Shown here: positions 1 through 5,353 of the stretch, in pieces
Layout: every line of letters begins with the position of its first letter
Numbering within the stretch: the stretch's first letter is position 1
Assembly (NCBI GenBank): GCA_003554535.1
Contig: PWGT01000043.1
Coordinates: 1 to 15,325, forward strand
DNA length: 15,325 nucleotides
Origin: Syntrophomonadaceae bacterium
GTDB lineage: Bacteria; Bacillota_D; Dethiobacteria; DTU022; PWGO01
Direction of reading: 5' to 3'
Position numbers and translations under genes: made by a program
The notes under the pieces: generated by a model
Database searches by the model: none
Told to the model about the DNA's origin: nothing
What the model saw: only the letters and a program-made list of their open reading frames with translations

Positions 1-65
1 ATAGGCATCACCCCTTTCTTTTGGGATTTTCATTACAGCTTGCGTCAAAACATTACTTATTAAGA

Positions 66-91
66 ATAAAAACCGACCCTTCTGGCCGGTT
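66..91 (-). terminator. Hairpin plus T-run on the minus strand, possible leader attenuator
   Basis: On the minus strand AACCGGCC (91-84) pairs with GGTCGGTT (78-71), with one mismatch and a 5-nt loop, and is followed directly by TTTTTATT. This is a rho-independent terminator shape. No minus-strand gene lies to its right for several hundred bases, while a strong minus-strand Shine-Dalgarno lies about 45 nt downstream at the left edge. It could therefore be an attenuator in the leader of a gene off the window. I recognised no T-box or riboswitch consensus upstream of it. Confidence 0.4.
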
Positions 92-247
92 ACGTTACTC
101 GCTCTTCCCTGTCCAATCGTCCATTTAAGGAAAGGGATTCATTGCTTCCATATATTTTTCTAAATTTTTTAATATTTTAGCACCATAGCTAAGTTTCCAC
201 ATCATCCAAAAGTAGTATTTTAAGTAGTAAAAAAGTATACAAAAAAA

Positions 248-351
248 CAGGCAAGGGGTCACTCCAAACCGCCCCCCTGCCTGTGCCTGTTTTGACAATA
301 TGAATTGTAAAAAAATGGTGGGACAAGGGACCTATCCCTGCGTCCCGGGGG
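248..351. repeat. Composite REP-like palindromic repeat, copy A
   Basis: Two modules are joined. Module 1 (248-289) has CAGGCAAGGGG and CTGCCTGTGCCTG as imperfect inverted arms. Module 2 (about 313-347) is a nested palindrome, GGGACaAGGGA then TCCCTgcGTCCC. The linker TTTTGACAATA between them recurs in the same order at 7955-8093, so the pair behaves as one unit. Module 2 alone recurs at 15167-15220 and module 1 variants at 11233, 12358 and 13257. All copies are intergenic. The pattern resembles REP elements mobilised by Y1/RAYT transposases, but no transposase is present here. Confidence 0.75.
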
Positions 352-390
352 TGGTGCAAGAATATTTTTCTAATTATTGGATTTACTTTA

Positions 391-435
391 CTGATAATAC
401 ATGGTAATATTTAGGCATCATAAGGCATATTCTTA
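391..435. repeat. Short dispersed repeat (partner at 11301-11344)
   Basis: This segment aligns with 11301-11344, allowing a 1-nt gap. It shares TGGTAATATTTA exactly, plus CTGA, ATCA and ATTCTTA. In both places it follows a G/C-rich palindromic repeat, so it may be the AT-rich flank of the same mobile repeat family. Identity is moderate and no function is evident. Confidence 0.45.
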
Positions 436-583
436 TTAGGATTCGTTGCTTCATGAGCTTTAGACCAGCCTTGATGTTAACTTATATTGGGTTTTATCAC
501 TGCTTTTATTGGCAGAGAAGTTCTAACATGCAAAAATTCAGTTCTTCAGTCCAATATTTGCTAACATCTTTCAAGCAGGGGGA

Positions 584-1810
584 ATGCTGGTGGAGTTTAA
601 AAGAAACAATTCTATATCACAACATACTTTAGAAATATTTACTTTAGGCACTTTTGATGTTTACAAAAATGAAGAAGAGCTTTCAGGTAATACCCAAAGG
701 GCAAACAGAATGTGGGATTTGTTTAAATATCTTCTCGCCCACGAAAAAAAACGCTTTTTTCCCGAGCAAGTTTTAGAAAATCTTTGGCCAGATACAGAGT
801 ATATTGACCCTCGAAAAGCATTCAGACAGCAAATTCATAAGATAAGAAAAGTTCTGGGACAAGGTGGTATCTCAGAACAAGCACTGGAAATAACTCCCTC
901 GGGAGGGGGTTATACCTTAGAAATAAAGGACAGCTGTTGGCTGGATGTGAAAGAATTTGAAGAGCTATATCGAAAAGCCGTTGAGCGTGCCCCTTTTAAT
1001 ACAGAAAAAGCTATAGATTTGTATTACAGGACTTTATCTCTGTATAACGGAGAATATCTTCCTTGCATAGCCGACTACTGGGTGTTGCCCTTAAGGAATT
1101 ATTACCGCCAAATTTATCTGCGAAGTATTCAGGAGCTTATCAGTCTGTTGAAAAAAACTCACCGGAATGATGAAGTTATAGAACTGTGCGAAAGTGCTTT
1201 TTTCTTTGAGCCTTTTGAGGAAATCCTTCACCTCCAATATTTAGAAGCACTTATAGAAGATAATAGATTGGATGAAGCCCGATCTCATTATGAATACATA
1301 ACCAATTTGATTTATCAGAAAATTGGAGTAAAACCTTCAAGAGAGTTGCAAAAGCTTTATCAAACTATAAGAAGTAATACTGCTACCCCAAGCATTAGCA
1401 GCATCCAGGAACTTTTAATGAAGGAAGATGAGGTAAAAGGAGCGTTATTTTGTGACCCAGTAACTTTTCATTTTATACTTAACAGAGAAAAGTATCGTGC
1501 AGAGAGAGAGGAAGCTTTGCTGCAAGTATGTCAGCTAACTATCACCACCTCTGATTTTTCCCTTCCGCCCTCCGAGAAGTTAAACACCTCTGCAGGTTGC
1601 ATTAAGCAGATTTTAGCGTCTAATTTACGCAAAAACGATATCGTTTCTCAATTGAACGAAGCTGAATTTGTGCTGCTTTTATCAGGGTTAACTTACGAAC
1701 ATGCAGAGATGGTCCTTGAACGTCTGCGGAAACAGTTCCGAAACAATTATTTTGACAAAAGCATTGTTTTACGAGGGCAAGCTCACTCTATTTCACCTTT
1801 GGTTAGATAA
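584..1810 (+). CDS. SARP/BTAD-family transcriptional regulator with degenerate GGDEF-like C-terminus
   Basis: A 408-residue putative DNA-binding activator. Residues about 17-113 form an OmpR-like winged helix of the SARP type (IFTLGTFDV, then LFKYLLAHEKKRFFPEQVLE, LWPD and a recognition-helix region RKAFRQQIHKIRKVLG, ending in GGGYTLE). Residues about 118-265 are a bacterial transcriptional activation domain of TPR-like helices (W-L-D-V-x-E-F-E, LYNGEYLP, SRELQKLYQ). Residues about 285-408 resemble a decayed diguanylate-cyclase fold: NLRKNDIVSQL, then EAEFVLLLSG where an active enzyme has GGDEF, then AEMVLERLRKQF; catalysis is not expected. There is no ATPase module as in the large AfsR type. 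ATG 584 sits only about 1-2 nt after AGGGGGA, so GTG 590 (6-nt spacing) is an equally good start. The gene has its own terminator and lies just upstream of the 11-bp repeat promoter it probably controls. Confidence 0.88.
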   Translation: MLVEFKRNNSISQHTLEIFTLGTFDVYKNEEELSGNTQRANRMWDLFKYLLAHEKKRFFPEQVLENLWPDTEYIDPRKAFRQQIHKIRKVLGQGGISEQALEITPSGGGYTLEIKDSCWLDVKEFEELYRKAVERAPFNTEKAIDLYYRTLSLYNGEYLPCIADYWVLPLRNYYRQIYLRSIQELISLLKKTHRNDEVIELCESAFFFEPFEEILHLQYLEALIEDNRLDEARSHYEYITNLIYQKIGVKPSRELQKLYQTIRSNTATPSISSIQELLMKEDEVKGALFCDPVTFHFILNREKYRAEREEALLQVCQLTITTSDFSLPPSEKLNTSAGCIKQILASNLRKNDIVSQLNEAEFVLLLSGLTYEHAEMVLERLRKQFRNNYFDKSIVLRGQAHSISPLVR

Positions 1811-1862
1811 CAAAAAATAAAATATAAAACTATTGTCAGTCATCCAAAATTTATATTTATTG

Positions 1863-1888
1863 AACCGCAGGGAAACTGCGGTTTTTTT
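1863..1888 (+). terminator. Rho-independent terminator of the BTAD regulator
   Basis: A perfect 8-bp stem AACCGCAG/CTGCGGTT (1863-1870 and 1876-1883) with a 5-nt loop runs into seven T residues. It separates the regulator transcript from the fibre operon, whose promoter begins about 110 bp further on. Confidence 0.93.
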
Positions 1889-1999
1889 GTTGCCTCTTGC
1901 ATATGAAACTGAAGCAAATGAGGACGGAGAAATGCCTTTATAATTCAGCTAAATAATTTCTAAAAACCTCATTCAGAATGATAATCTTGATGCAATTGG

Positions 2000-2079
2000 A
2001 AAAATAACACAAAAATAACGCAGAATTAGCGTAAAAATAACACAGGTATAACTTAACTATAACGCCTTCCTGCTAAACT
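2000..2079 (+). promoter_or_regulatory. Six 11-bp direct repeats and -10 box: SARP-type promoter of the fibre operon
   Basis: Six consecutive 11-mers fill 2000-2065: AAAAATAACAC, AAAAATAACGC, AGAATTAGCGT, AAAAATAACAC, AGGTATAACTT, AACTATAACGC. The conserved core is the heptad ATAACRC at 2004, 2015, (2026, degenerate), 2037, 2048 and 2059. Exactly 8 bp after the last unit comes TAAACT (2074-2079), preceded by TG at 2071-2072, an extended -10 shape. No good -35 hexamer is present where one would be needed, which suggests activator dependence. SARP regulators are known to bind heptameric direct repeats spaced 11 bp apart, with the last one 8 bp from the -10. That match, next to a BTAD regulator gene, makes this its likely operator. 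The assignment is inferred from geometry. Confidence 0.8.
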
Positions 2080-2117
2080 GCTATTGTCAAGTCATAATAC
2101 TATCAAGGAGACTTGTT

Positions 2118-2276
2118 GTGCGCCGTAAAAAAAATTGTTTTACCCTAAAAAATAAATTAATAGAATTTCATATTCTAGTTTTCTCCTGCGAGATTTGCTT
2201 CACCCAAGGAAAAATCGAGCATTCCTTACCCAACAGGTTTGATATTTTTTACAGCAAAATAAAAATGCTTTATTGA
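2118..2276 (+). CDS. Small ORF of 52 codons, first in the operon, possibly a broken gene start
   Basis: GTG 2118 follows AAGGAG (2105-2110) at 7 nt, an excellent ribosome binding site about 30 nt after the predicted transcription start. The product begins MRRKKNCF, has a hydrophobic patch (FHILVF, about residues 18-23), two cysteines (SCEIC) and ends KIKMLY. I do not recognise it. Another frame across the same DNA reads FSPARFASPKEKSS, which would continue the hydrophobic patch as a signal peptide with an A-S cleavage site. The ORF may therefore be the frameshifted 5' end of a longer secreted protein that once continued into the gene at 2371. The start site is well supported; a functional product is not. 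Confidence 0.4.
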   Translation: MRRKKNCFTLKNKLIEFHILVFSCEICFTQGKIEHSLPNRFDIFYSKIKMLY

Positions 2277-2370
2277 TAAAGGAAAAGCTGGAAAATAGGC
2301 CCTCACAAACCGGTCACATAAATGAAGGCCTGGCATCGGCAAACTCTACGCCAAAGGAGATAAAAAAACA

Positions 2371-2604
2371 GTGACAGTTCCCCCAAGTGAAACAGGAAAA
2401 TACCAAAATATCGGCGGCTCAGAATTTTTGGTTAGAGTGATATTCCGGCAAAACACCAGTTGGCAGGGAGAAGTGCACTGGTTGGACGCAGGCAAAAAAC
2501 AGAGCTTTCGCAGCCTTCTGGAGTTGATCGAATTGCTGCAGGAAGCCATGGATGAAGCGGGCAAACCTAAGGCGGAGCACCAGTTTAACAATTGGAACAT
2601 CTAA
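2371..2604 (+). CDS. Small protein of the fibre locus (FLVRVIFRQN...WQG type), function unknown
   Basis: A 77-residue protein from GTG 2371, preceded by AAAGGAGA at about 10 nt. The core (residues 18-62) contains EFLVRVIFRQNTSWQGEV and SFRSLLELIELLQEAMDE, a short beta segment followed by an amphipathic helix. From memory, similar small proteins occur in Clostridia next to BTAD regulators and SipW-type loci, but I cannot name a family with certainty. The reading frame stays open upstream of the GTG (GIGKLYAKGDKKTVTVPP) without a usable start codon, and other frames further upstream also read as plausible protein. The gene may therefore be the C-terminal part of a longer ancestral protein. There is no signal peptide as annotated. 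It sits between the operon promoter and the first fibre-subunit gene. Confidence 0.65.
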   Translation: MTVPPSETGKYQNIGGSEFLVRVIFRQNTSWQGEVHWLDAGKKQSFRSLLELIELLQEAMDEAGKPKAEHQFNNWNI

Positions 2605-2677
2605 GATCGTCTGCAATTCATCAGAAAGTGATTGTTGGAAAGGAATTGTTATTGTCTAATTTGCTTTTCACAATGCT

Positions 2678-3220
2678 GTGGAAAGAGGGGAGGAAGAAAT
2701 TATTAGCAGAAATAGGCGCCATAAAAAAAACTTCGTACAGGGTTGGTTAATATTTTTCTCACTTACCGCCGTTTTTGCCCTAATGGGGGTTAGTATGGCG
2801 GTCTGGCAAGGGGAAGGTGTATTCGTCTTAGGGACTGTTTCAACTGGTGAGTTTAACCCGGTATTTACTGAAATAGATACATTTGGCAACCAGCCGGGAA
2901 CTGTTAATCCATCTATCTCAAGCAATGGAAAGTCAATCTCAATTTATATTAATGATGCAGAAAAAAACGATGTTTATAAGCTGAAATACACCATTTCCAA
3001 CAAGGGCACCATCCCTTTGAAGCTCGATATAGACGGTTTGAATAAAGATAGCGACTCCGGTCTCAGGCTTTTGAGCAACACCCTTCCTCAAAGAACTTTA
3101 GAGCCTGAGGAAAACATTAAGGGGAGGTTGAGGCTAAAGATAGATCGTGATTTAGATGAAAGAACTATTTATGACTTTGACATCGAATTGTTATTCAAGC
3201 AGTGGAACATGGTAAATTGA
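2678..3220 (+). CDS. TasA/camelysin-like secreted protein 1 (SipW-type signal peptide)
   Basis: Up to 180 residues, predicted secreted. A basic N-terminus (NRRHKKNF) leads to a hydrophobic stretch (about residues 26-43, WLIFFSLTAVFALMGVSMAV). After this, W-x6-G-x-V-x-T-G matches the motif after the signal peptide in the three following proteins. Mid-protein KYTISNKGTIPLKL corresponds to the NxGxIPVK motif of its paralogues, and the C-terminus FKQWN is shared with two of them. In this one the usual A-x-A before W is M-A-V, so cleavage could be altered or the protein membrane-retained. The start is uncertain: GTG 2678 has no Shine-Dalgarno, whereas GGGGAGG at 2687-2693 would place initiation at in-frame ATT 2699 or 2702. 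It may act as an anchor or minor subunit. Confidence 0.8.
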   Translation: MERGEEEIISRNRRHKKNFVQGWLIFFSLTAVFALMGVSMAVWQGEGVFVLGTVSTGEFNPVFTEIDTFGNQPGTVNPSISSNGKSISIYINDAEKNDVYKLKYTISNKGTIPLKLDIDGLNKDSDSGLRLLSNTLPQRTLEPEENIKGRLRLKIDRDLDERTIYDFDIELLFKQWNMVN

Positions 3221-3282
3221 GCGGTTAAGCTTCAGTATACAATCCCCTTATGGAAGAAAGGAGGTGAAGTCAAAGAAAGCAA

Positions 3283-3311
3283 CTTCTTATTCTTAAGTTA
3301 AGAGTAAGAAG
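3283..3311 (+). other. Intercistronic hairpin without T-run
   Basis: CTTCTTATTCTTAA (3283-3296) and TTAAGAGTAAGAAG (3298-3311) are inverted repeats with one mismatch. Together they form a long A/U-rich stem-loop between subunit genes 1 and 2, with no following T-tract. The GAAAGGAGGTGAAG at about 3255-3268 just before it resembles a strong ribosome binding site, but I see no long reading frame using it. Confidence 0.55.
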
Positions 3312-3373
3312 ATTACAACATGGTGTGTCTTTAGCTGAAAGATCAAAATTATGAGAAGGAGGAAATGATTAGA

Positions 3374-4096
3374 ATGAAAAGTGTGAAGTATTATGCGTTG
3401 GCTTTAATGCTAGTGTTGGGGTTGATTGGTGGAGCATATGCAGCATGGTCAGACACATTGGAAGTTGAAGGGACAGTAGATACCGGCGAGGTAGATGTTA
3501 TTATTAAAGATGGTGTTTATCTTCATTTGGATACGCCTGATTATGTTACTGGCACAAAAAACGTTGTTGAAGATGGAAAAAAGGCAGAGTATACCATTAG
3601 CAACCTCTACCCCCAAGAGGCAGGAGAAAATTATAGAATGCCTCATGTTATAAGAATTTCTCCTGCAATGCTTAATGAGGGCAGTATTCCAGTTAAACTG
3701 GAAAGCGCTGAAATTTCAACCTGTGGACATGAAGCCTGGGATTATATGAGAGCTCATCTTGATGTAGGTCGTGCTTTTGAAGGGTCTAGTACAAGGTGGG
3801 GGCCGGGCGATCGTTTGGGCCTTCCCGGAAGTGATGATTACGGCTTGACCAGGTATCATGGAGTGCCGTTTAAAAATTTGGATCATTATATTGAAAAAGC
3901 CGCTGAAGATCAAGATCTTGAACCAGGAGAAATGGTTCGCTTCTCTCATCCCAAGGACGACACCGATTCTGAAAATTCCATTTATTTCTGGTTAGATGCT
4001 GATTCAATGGAGGAAGATGGAAAGGAAAATAAATTTCAAAACCTTGAAGATTTGACTTTTACAATTAGCTTTGACTGGCAGCAGTGGAACAAGTAA
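3374..4096 (+). CDS. TasA/camelysin-like secreted protein 2, probable major fibre subunit
   Basis: A 240-residue secreted protein. The signal peptide starts MKSVKYYALALMLVLG and ends AYA, followed by AWSDTLEVEGTVDTGEVDV. This is the SipW-dependent layout in which the hydrophobic core runs into A-x-A, an aromatic residue and a first beta strand. ISNLYPQEAG and NEGSIPVKLESAEIS are shared with the next gene, and the C-terminus FDWQQWNK ends the fold. A 70-residue insert (about 115-185) is absent from the next protein. ATG 3374 is preferred over ATG 3365 because GGAGG (3358-3362) is 11 nt away rather than 2, and because it aligns with the paralogue's start. TasA-family subunits have a jelly-roll fold and polymerise by donor-strand exchange; fibre formation here is inferred. 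Confidence 0.88.
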   Translation: MKSVKYYALALMLVLGLIGGAYAAWSDTLEVEGTVDTGEVDVIIKDGVYLHLDTPDYVTGTKNVVEDGKKAEYTISNLYPQEAGENYRMPHVIRISPAMLNEGSIPVKLESAEISTCGHEAWDYMRAHLDVGRAFEGSSTRWGPGDRLGLPGSDDYGLTRYHGVPFKNLDHYIEKAAEDQDLEPGEMVRFSHPKDDTDSENSIYFWLDADSMEEDGKENKFQNLEDLTFTISFDWQQWNK

Positions 4097-4119
4097 ATTT
4101 GCTTAATCTTAAGTTAATC

Positions 4120-4149
4120 TTCCACTCTAAGCACGGTATTTGAGTGGAA
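4120..4149 (+). other. Intercistronic hairpin
   Basis: TTCCACTC (4120-4127) pairs with GAGTGGAA (4142-4149) around a 14-nt loop. It lies just before a second, stronger hairpin, so the gap between subunit genes 2 and 3 holds two stacked stem-loops. Confidence 0.5.
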
Positions 4150-4154
4150 TTAGA

Positions 4155-4184
4155 GGGGAAGGAAAAGTTCTGTCCTTCCCCTTT
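4155..4184 (+). terminator. G/C-rich hairpin with weak T-run, partial terminator or mRNA stabiliser
   Basis: GGGGAAGGA (4155-4163) pairs perfectly with TCCTTCCCC (4173-4181) and is followed by only TTT. Termination would probably be partial, allowing the upstream subunit gene to be expressed in excess over downstream genes, or the stem may protect the upstream mRNA from 3' decay. Confidence 0.55.
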
Positions 4185-4214
4185 AACCCAAATATATAAG
4201 GAGTGAATGGCAAA

Positions 4215-4778
4215 TTGAAAAATCTCAAGTATTATGCGCTTATTCTTGTGTTAGCGTTGGGAATGATGGGAGCAGCGTATGCTTGGTGGTCTGATGAATT
4301 GGCTGTTGCTGGCACAGTAGAAACTGGAACTTTAGAAGTTGGTGTCTCTGAAGATTACGGAAATGGTAATTATGAAAAAGTTACAGAATATGAATACGAT
4401 GAGGAAGAAAATGAAGTATCTTTCAAGATTGAAAATCTTTATCCTCGAGAAAGCAATGATGATGAAGCTTATCCTTGGATATCTTTAACCATTGAAAATG
4501 AAGGTACCATTCCTGTGAAAGTATCTGGTATTGAAGTAGCTTCTGATGATGATATTGTTAAAGATTACTTGAGGTTCAAACGAGGAGAAACCTGGGATAT
4601 GTCCTTGCAAGATCTTGAAGGCCATCTTAAAAGTCCATTGGTAGATGCAGAACTTGATGTAGGTGAAGAACATGAAGCCACAACTTGGTTTTATCTTTGC
4701 AGGAATGCGGGGGATGAACAACAAAACCAATCAGGTTCGTTTACAGTTACTTTTGATTTCAAACAATGGAATCGCTAA
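4215..4778 (+). CDS. TasA/camelysin-like secreted protein 3, probable fibre subunit
   Basis: A 187-residue paralogue of the preceding gene. The signal peptide MKNLKYYALILVLALG ends AYA, followed by WWSDELAVAGTVETGTLEV. IENLYPRES and NEGTIPVKVSGIEV repeat the paralogue's core, and the protein ends FDFKQWNR. I choose TTG 4215 because it aligns with the paralogue's ATG and has AAGGAG (4198-4203) about 10-11 nt upstream. GTG 4203 overlaps that Shine-Dalgarno, and ATG 4207 opens a 3-codon frame (ATG GCA AAT TGA) whose stop overlaps the TTG. One nucleotide has been lost relative to the paralogue's leader, where the equivalent ATG is in frame. Mature protein is strongly acidic. Confidence 0.87.
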   Translation: MKNLKYYALILVLALGMMGAAYAWWSDELAVAGTVETGTLEVGVSEDYGNGNYEKVTEYEYDEEENEVSFKIENLYPRESNDDEAYPWISLTIENEGTIPVKVSGIEVASDDDIVKDYLRFKRGETWDMSLQDLEGHLKSPLVDAELDVGEEHEATTWFYLCRNAGDEQQNQSGSFTVTFDFKQWNR

Positions 4779-4804
4779 GTACAGATTTACATAAGCCCAC
4801 AAAA

Positions 4805-4838
4805 GTGACCGGGGGAAACATTTCTTTCCCCCGGTTAC
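4805..4838 (+). other. Strong intercistronic hairpin without T-run
   Basis: GTGACCGGGGGAAA (4805-4818) and TTTCCCCCGGTTAC (4825-4838) form a 14-bp stem with one G-T wobble and a 6-nt loop. No T-tract follows. It lies between subunit genes 3 and 4 and is a good candidate for an mRNA-stabilising or processing element. Confidence 0.65.
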
Positions 4839-4903
4839 CCATTCCTAACACTAATATTTGTCACATAGCCTGAAGTCACTATGTAATGGAGGCATTGAAG
4901 GTT

Positions 4904-5353
4904 ATGAAAAAAGTTCTGCTTGTTGCAATATGTCTGCTGATGTCTCTTGCCTTACTACCCGGCGGAATGGCTTCCTGGGGTAATTCCTTGTATATCGAAG
5001 GTAGCGTGGAAACAACTTTTTGCGAAGATAGCAATTTTCCAAGCACCTCTTCGGGAGAATCAGACCTTCCTAATAGTACGTCGGAAGAAACTGAATCGGA
5101 AGAAACTGAAAAAGAGGAGTTAGATTCTTCTGAGGAGGAGAAAAGTTCTGATTCAGAGGATAAAGCAGGGGAAGAATCTGATGCCAAGGGAGGAAGCTCC
5201 GGAGATGAGTCAGAAATAGAAATCGATTCTTCTGAAGAAGTAAGAGAAGAAGAAGAAGAAGAAGAAGAAGAAGAAGAAAACGAAAAAAATACAGATGGGG
5301 CAAAGAATTCCTTTGAGGAAAAAGACGACTCAGGTAGTAATGGTGAATCTTAA
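4904..5353 (+). CDS. Short TasA-like secreted protein 4 with Glu/Ser-rich acidic tail
   Basis: A 149-residue protein from ATG 4904, chosen over ATG 4886 because GGAGG (4888-4892) lies inside the longer version and 11 nt before 4904, as in the paralogues. The signal peptide MKKVLLVAICLLMSLALLPG leads to GMASWGNSLYIEGSVETTF, the same A-x-W...G-x-V-x-T block as the other subunits. Instead of the beta-sandwich there follows about 115 residues of low-complexity Ser/Glu/Asp, including 11 consecutive Glu from a GAA tract. The NxGxIPVK and FxQWN motifs are missing. The stop at 5351-5353 is probably secondary, since other frames downstream continue the same Ser/Asn/Asp-rich composition to 5572. It may be an anchoring, spacer or ion-binding component; its role is unknown. 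Confidence 0.72.
   Translation: MKKVLLVAICLLMSLALLPGGMASWGNSLYIEGSVETTFCEDSNFPSTSSGESDLPNSTSEETESEETEKEELDSSEEEKSSDSEDKAGEESDAKGGSSGDESEIEIDSSEEVREEEEEEEEEEENEKNTDGAKNSFEEKDDSGSNGES
5246..5278 (+). repeat. (GAA)11 trinucleotide tract coding for poly-Glu
   Basis: Eleven perfect GAA units, in frame with the gene at 4904 and read as eleven Glu. Slippage here would change tail length in whole codons without breaking the frame. Confidence 0.9.

Larger units (their letters stand above)
1..583. other. Intergenic region upstream of the BTAD regulator
   Basis: No convincing gene lies here. The stretch holds a hairpin that would terminate or attenuate minus-strand transcription (66-91), a composite palindromic repeat (248-351) and a 45-bp segment that recurs near 11301 (391-435). 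On the minus strand, positions 9-22 read AAAGAAAGGGGTG, a close match to the complement of the 16S rRNA tail. A minus-strand gene may therefore begin at or just beyond the left edge; ATG at 8-6 would be too close to this Shine-Dalgarno, so the start is probably outside the window. I see no confident promoter for the regulator gene at 584. Confidence 0.4.

Noticed and set aside
248..351. CRISPR-like repeat array
   Set aside because: The repeated units are imperfect palindromes scattered across the window, not regularly spaced direct repeats with unique spacers, and no cas gene is present.
2000..2065. Replication iterons
   Set aside because: The 11-bp tandem repeats lack a replication initiator gene or DnaA boxes nearby and sit precisely at promoter distance from a -10 box and ribosome binding site.
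5070..5303. Minus-strand frame rich in Leu opposite the acidic tail
   Set aside because: Poly-Leu arises only because CTT is the complement of the GAA tract; no start signal and it lies opposite a real gene.
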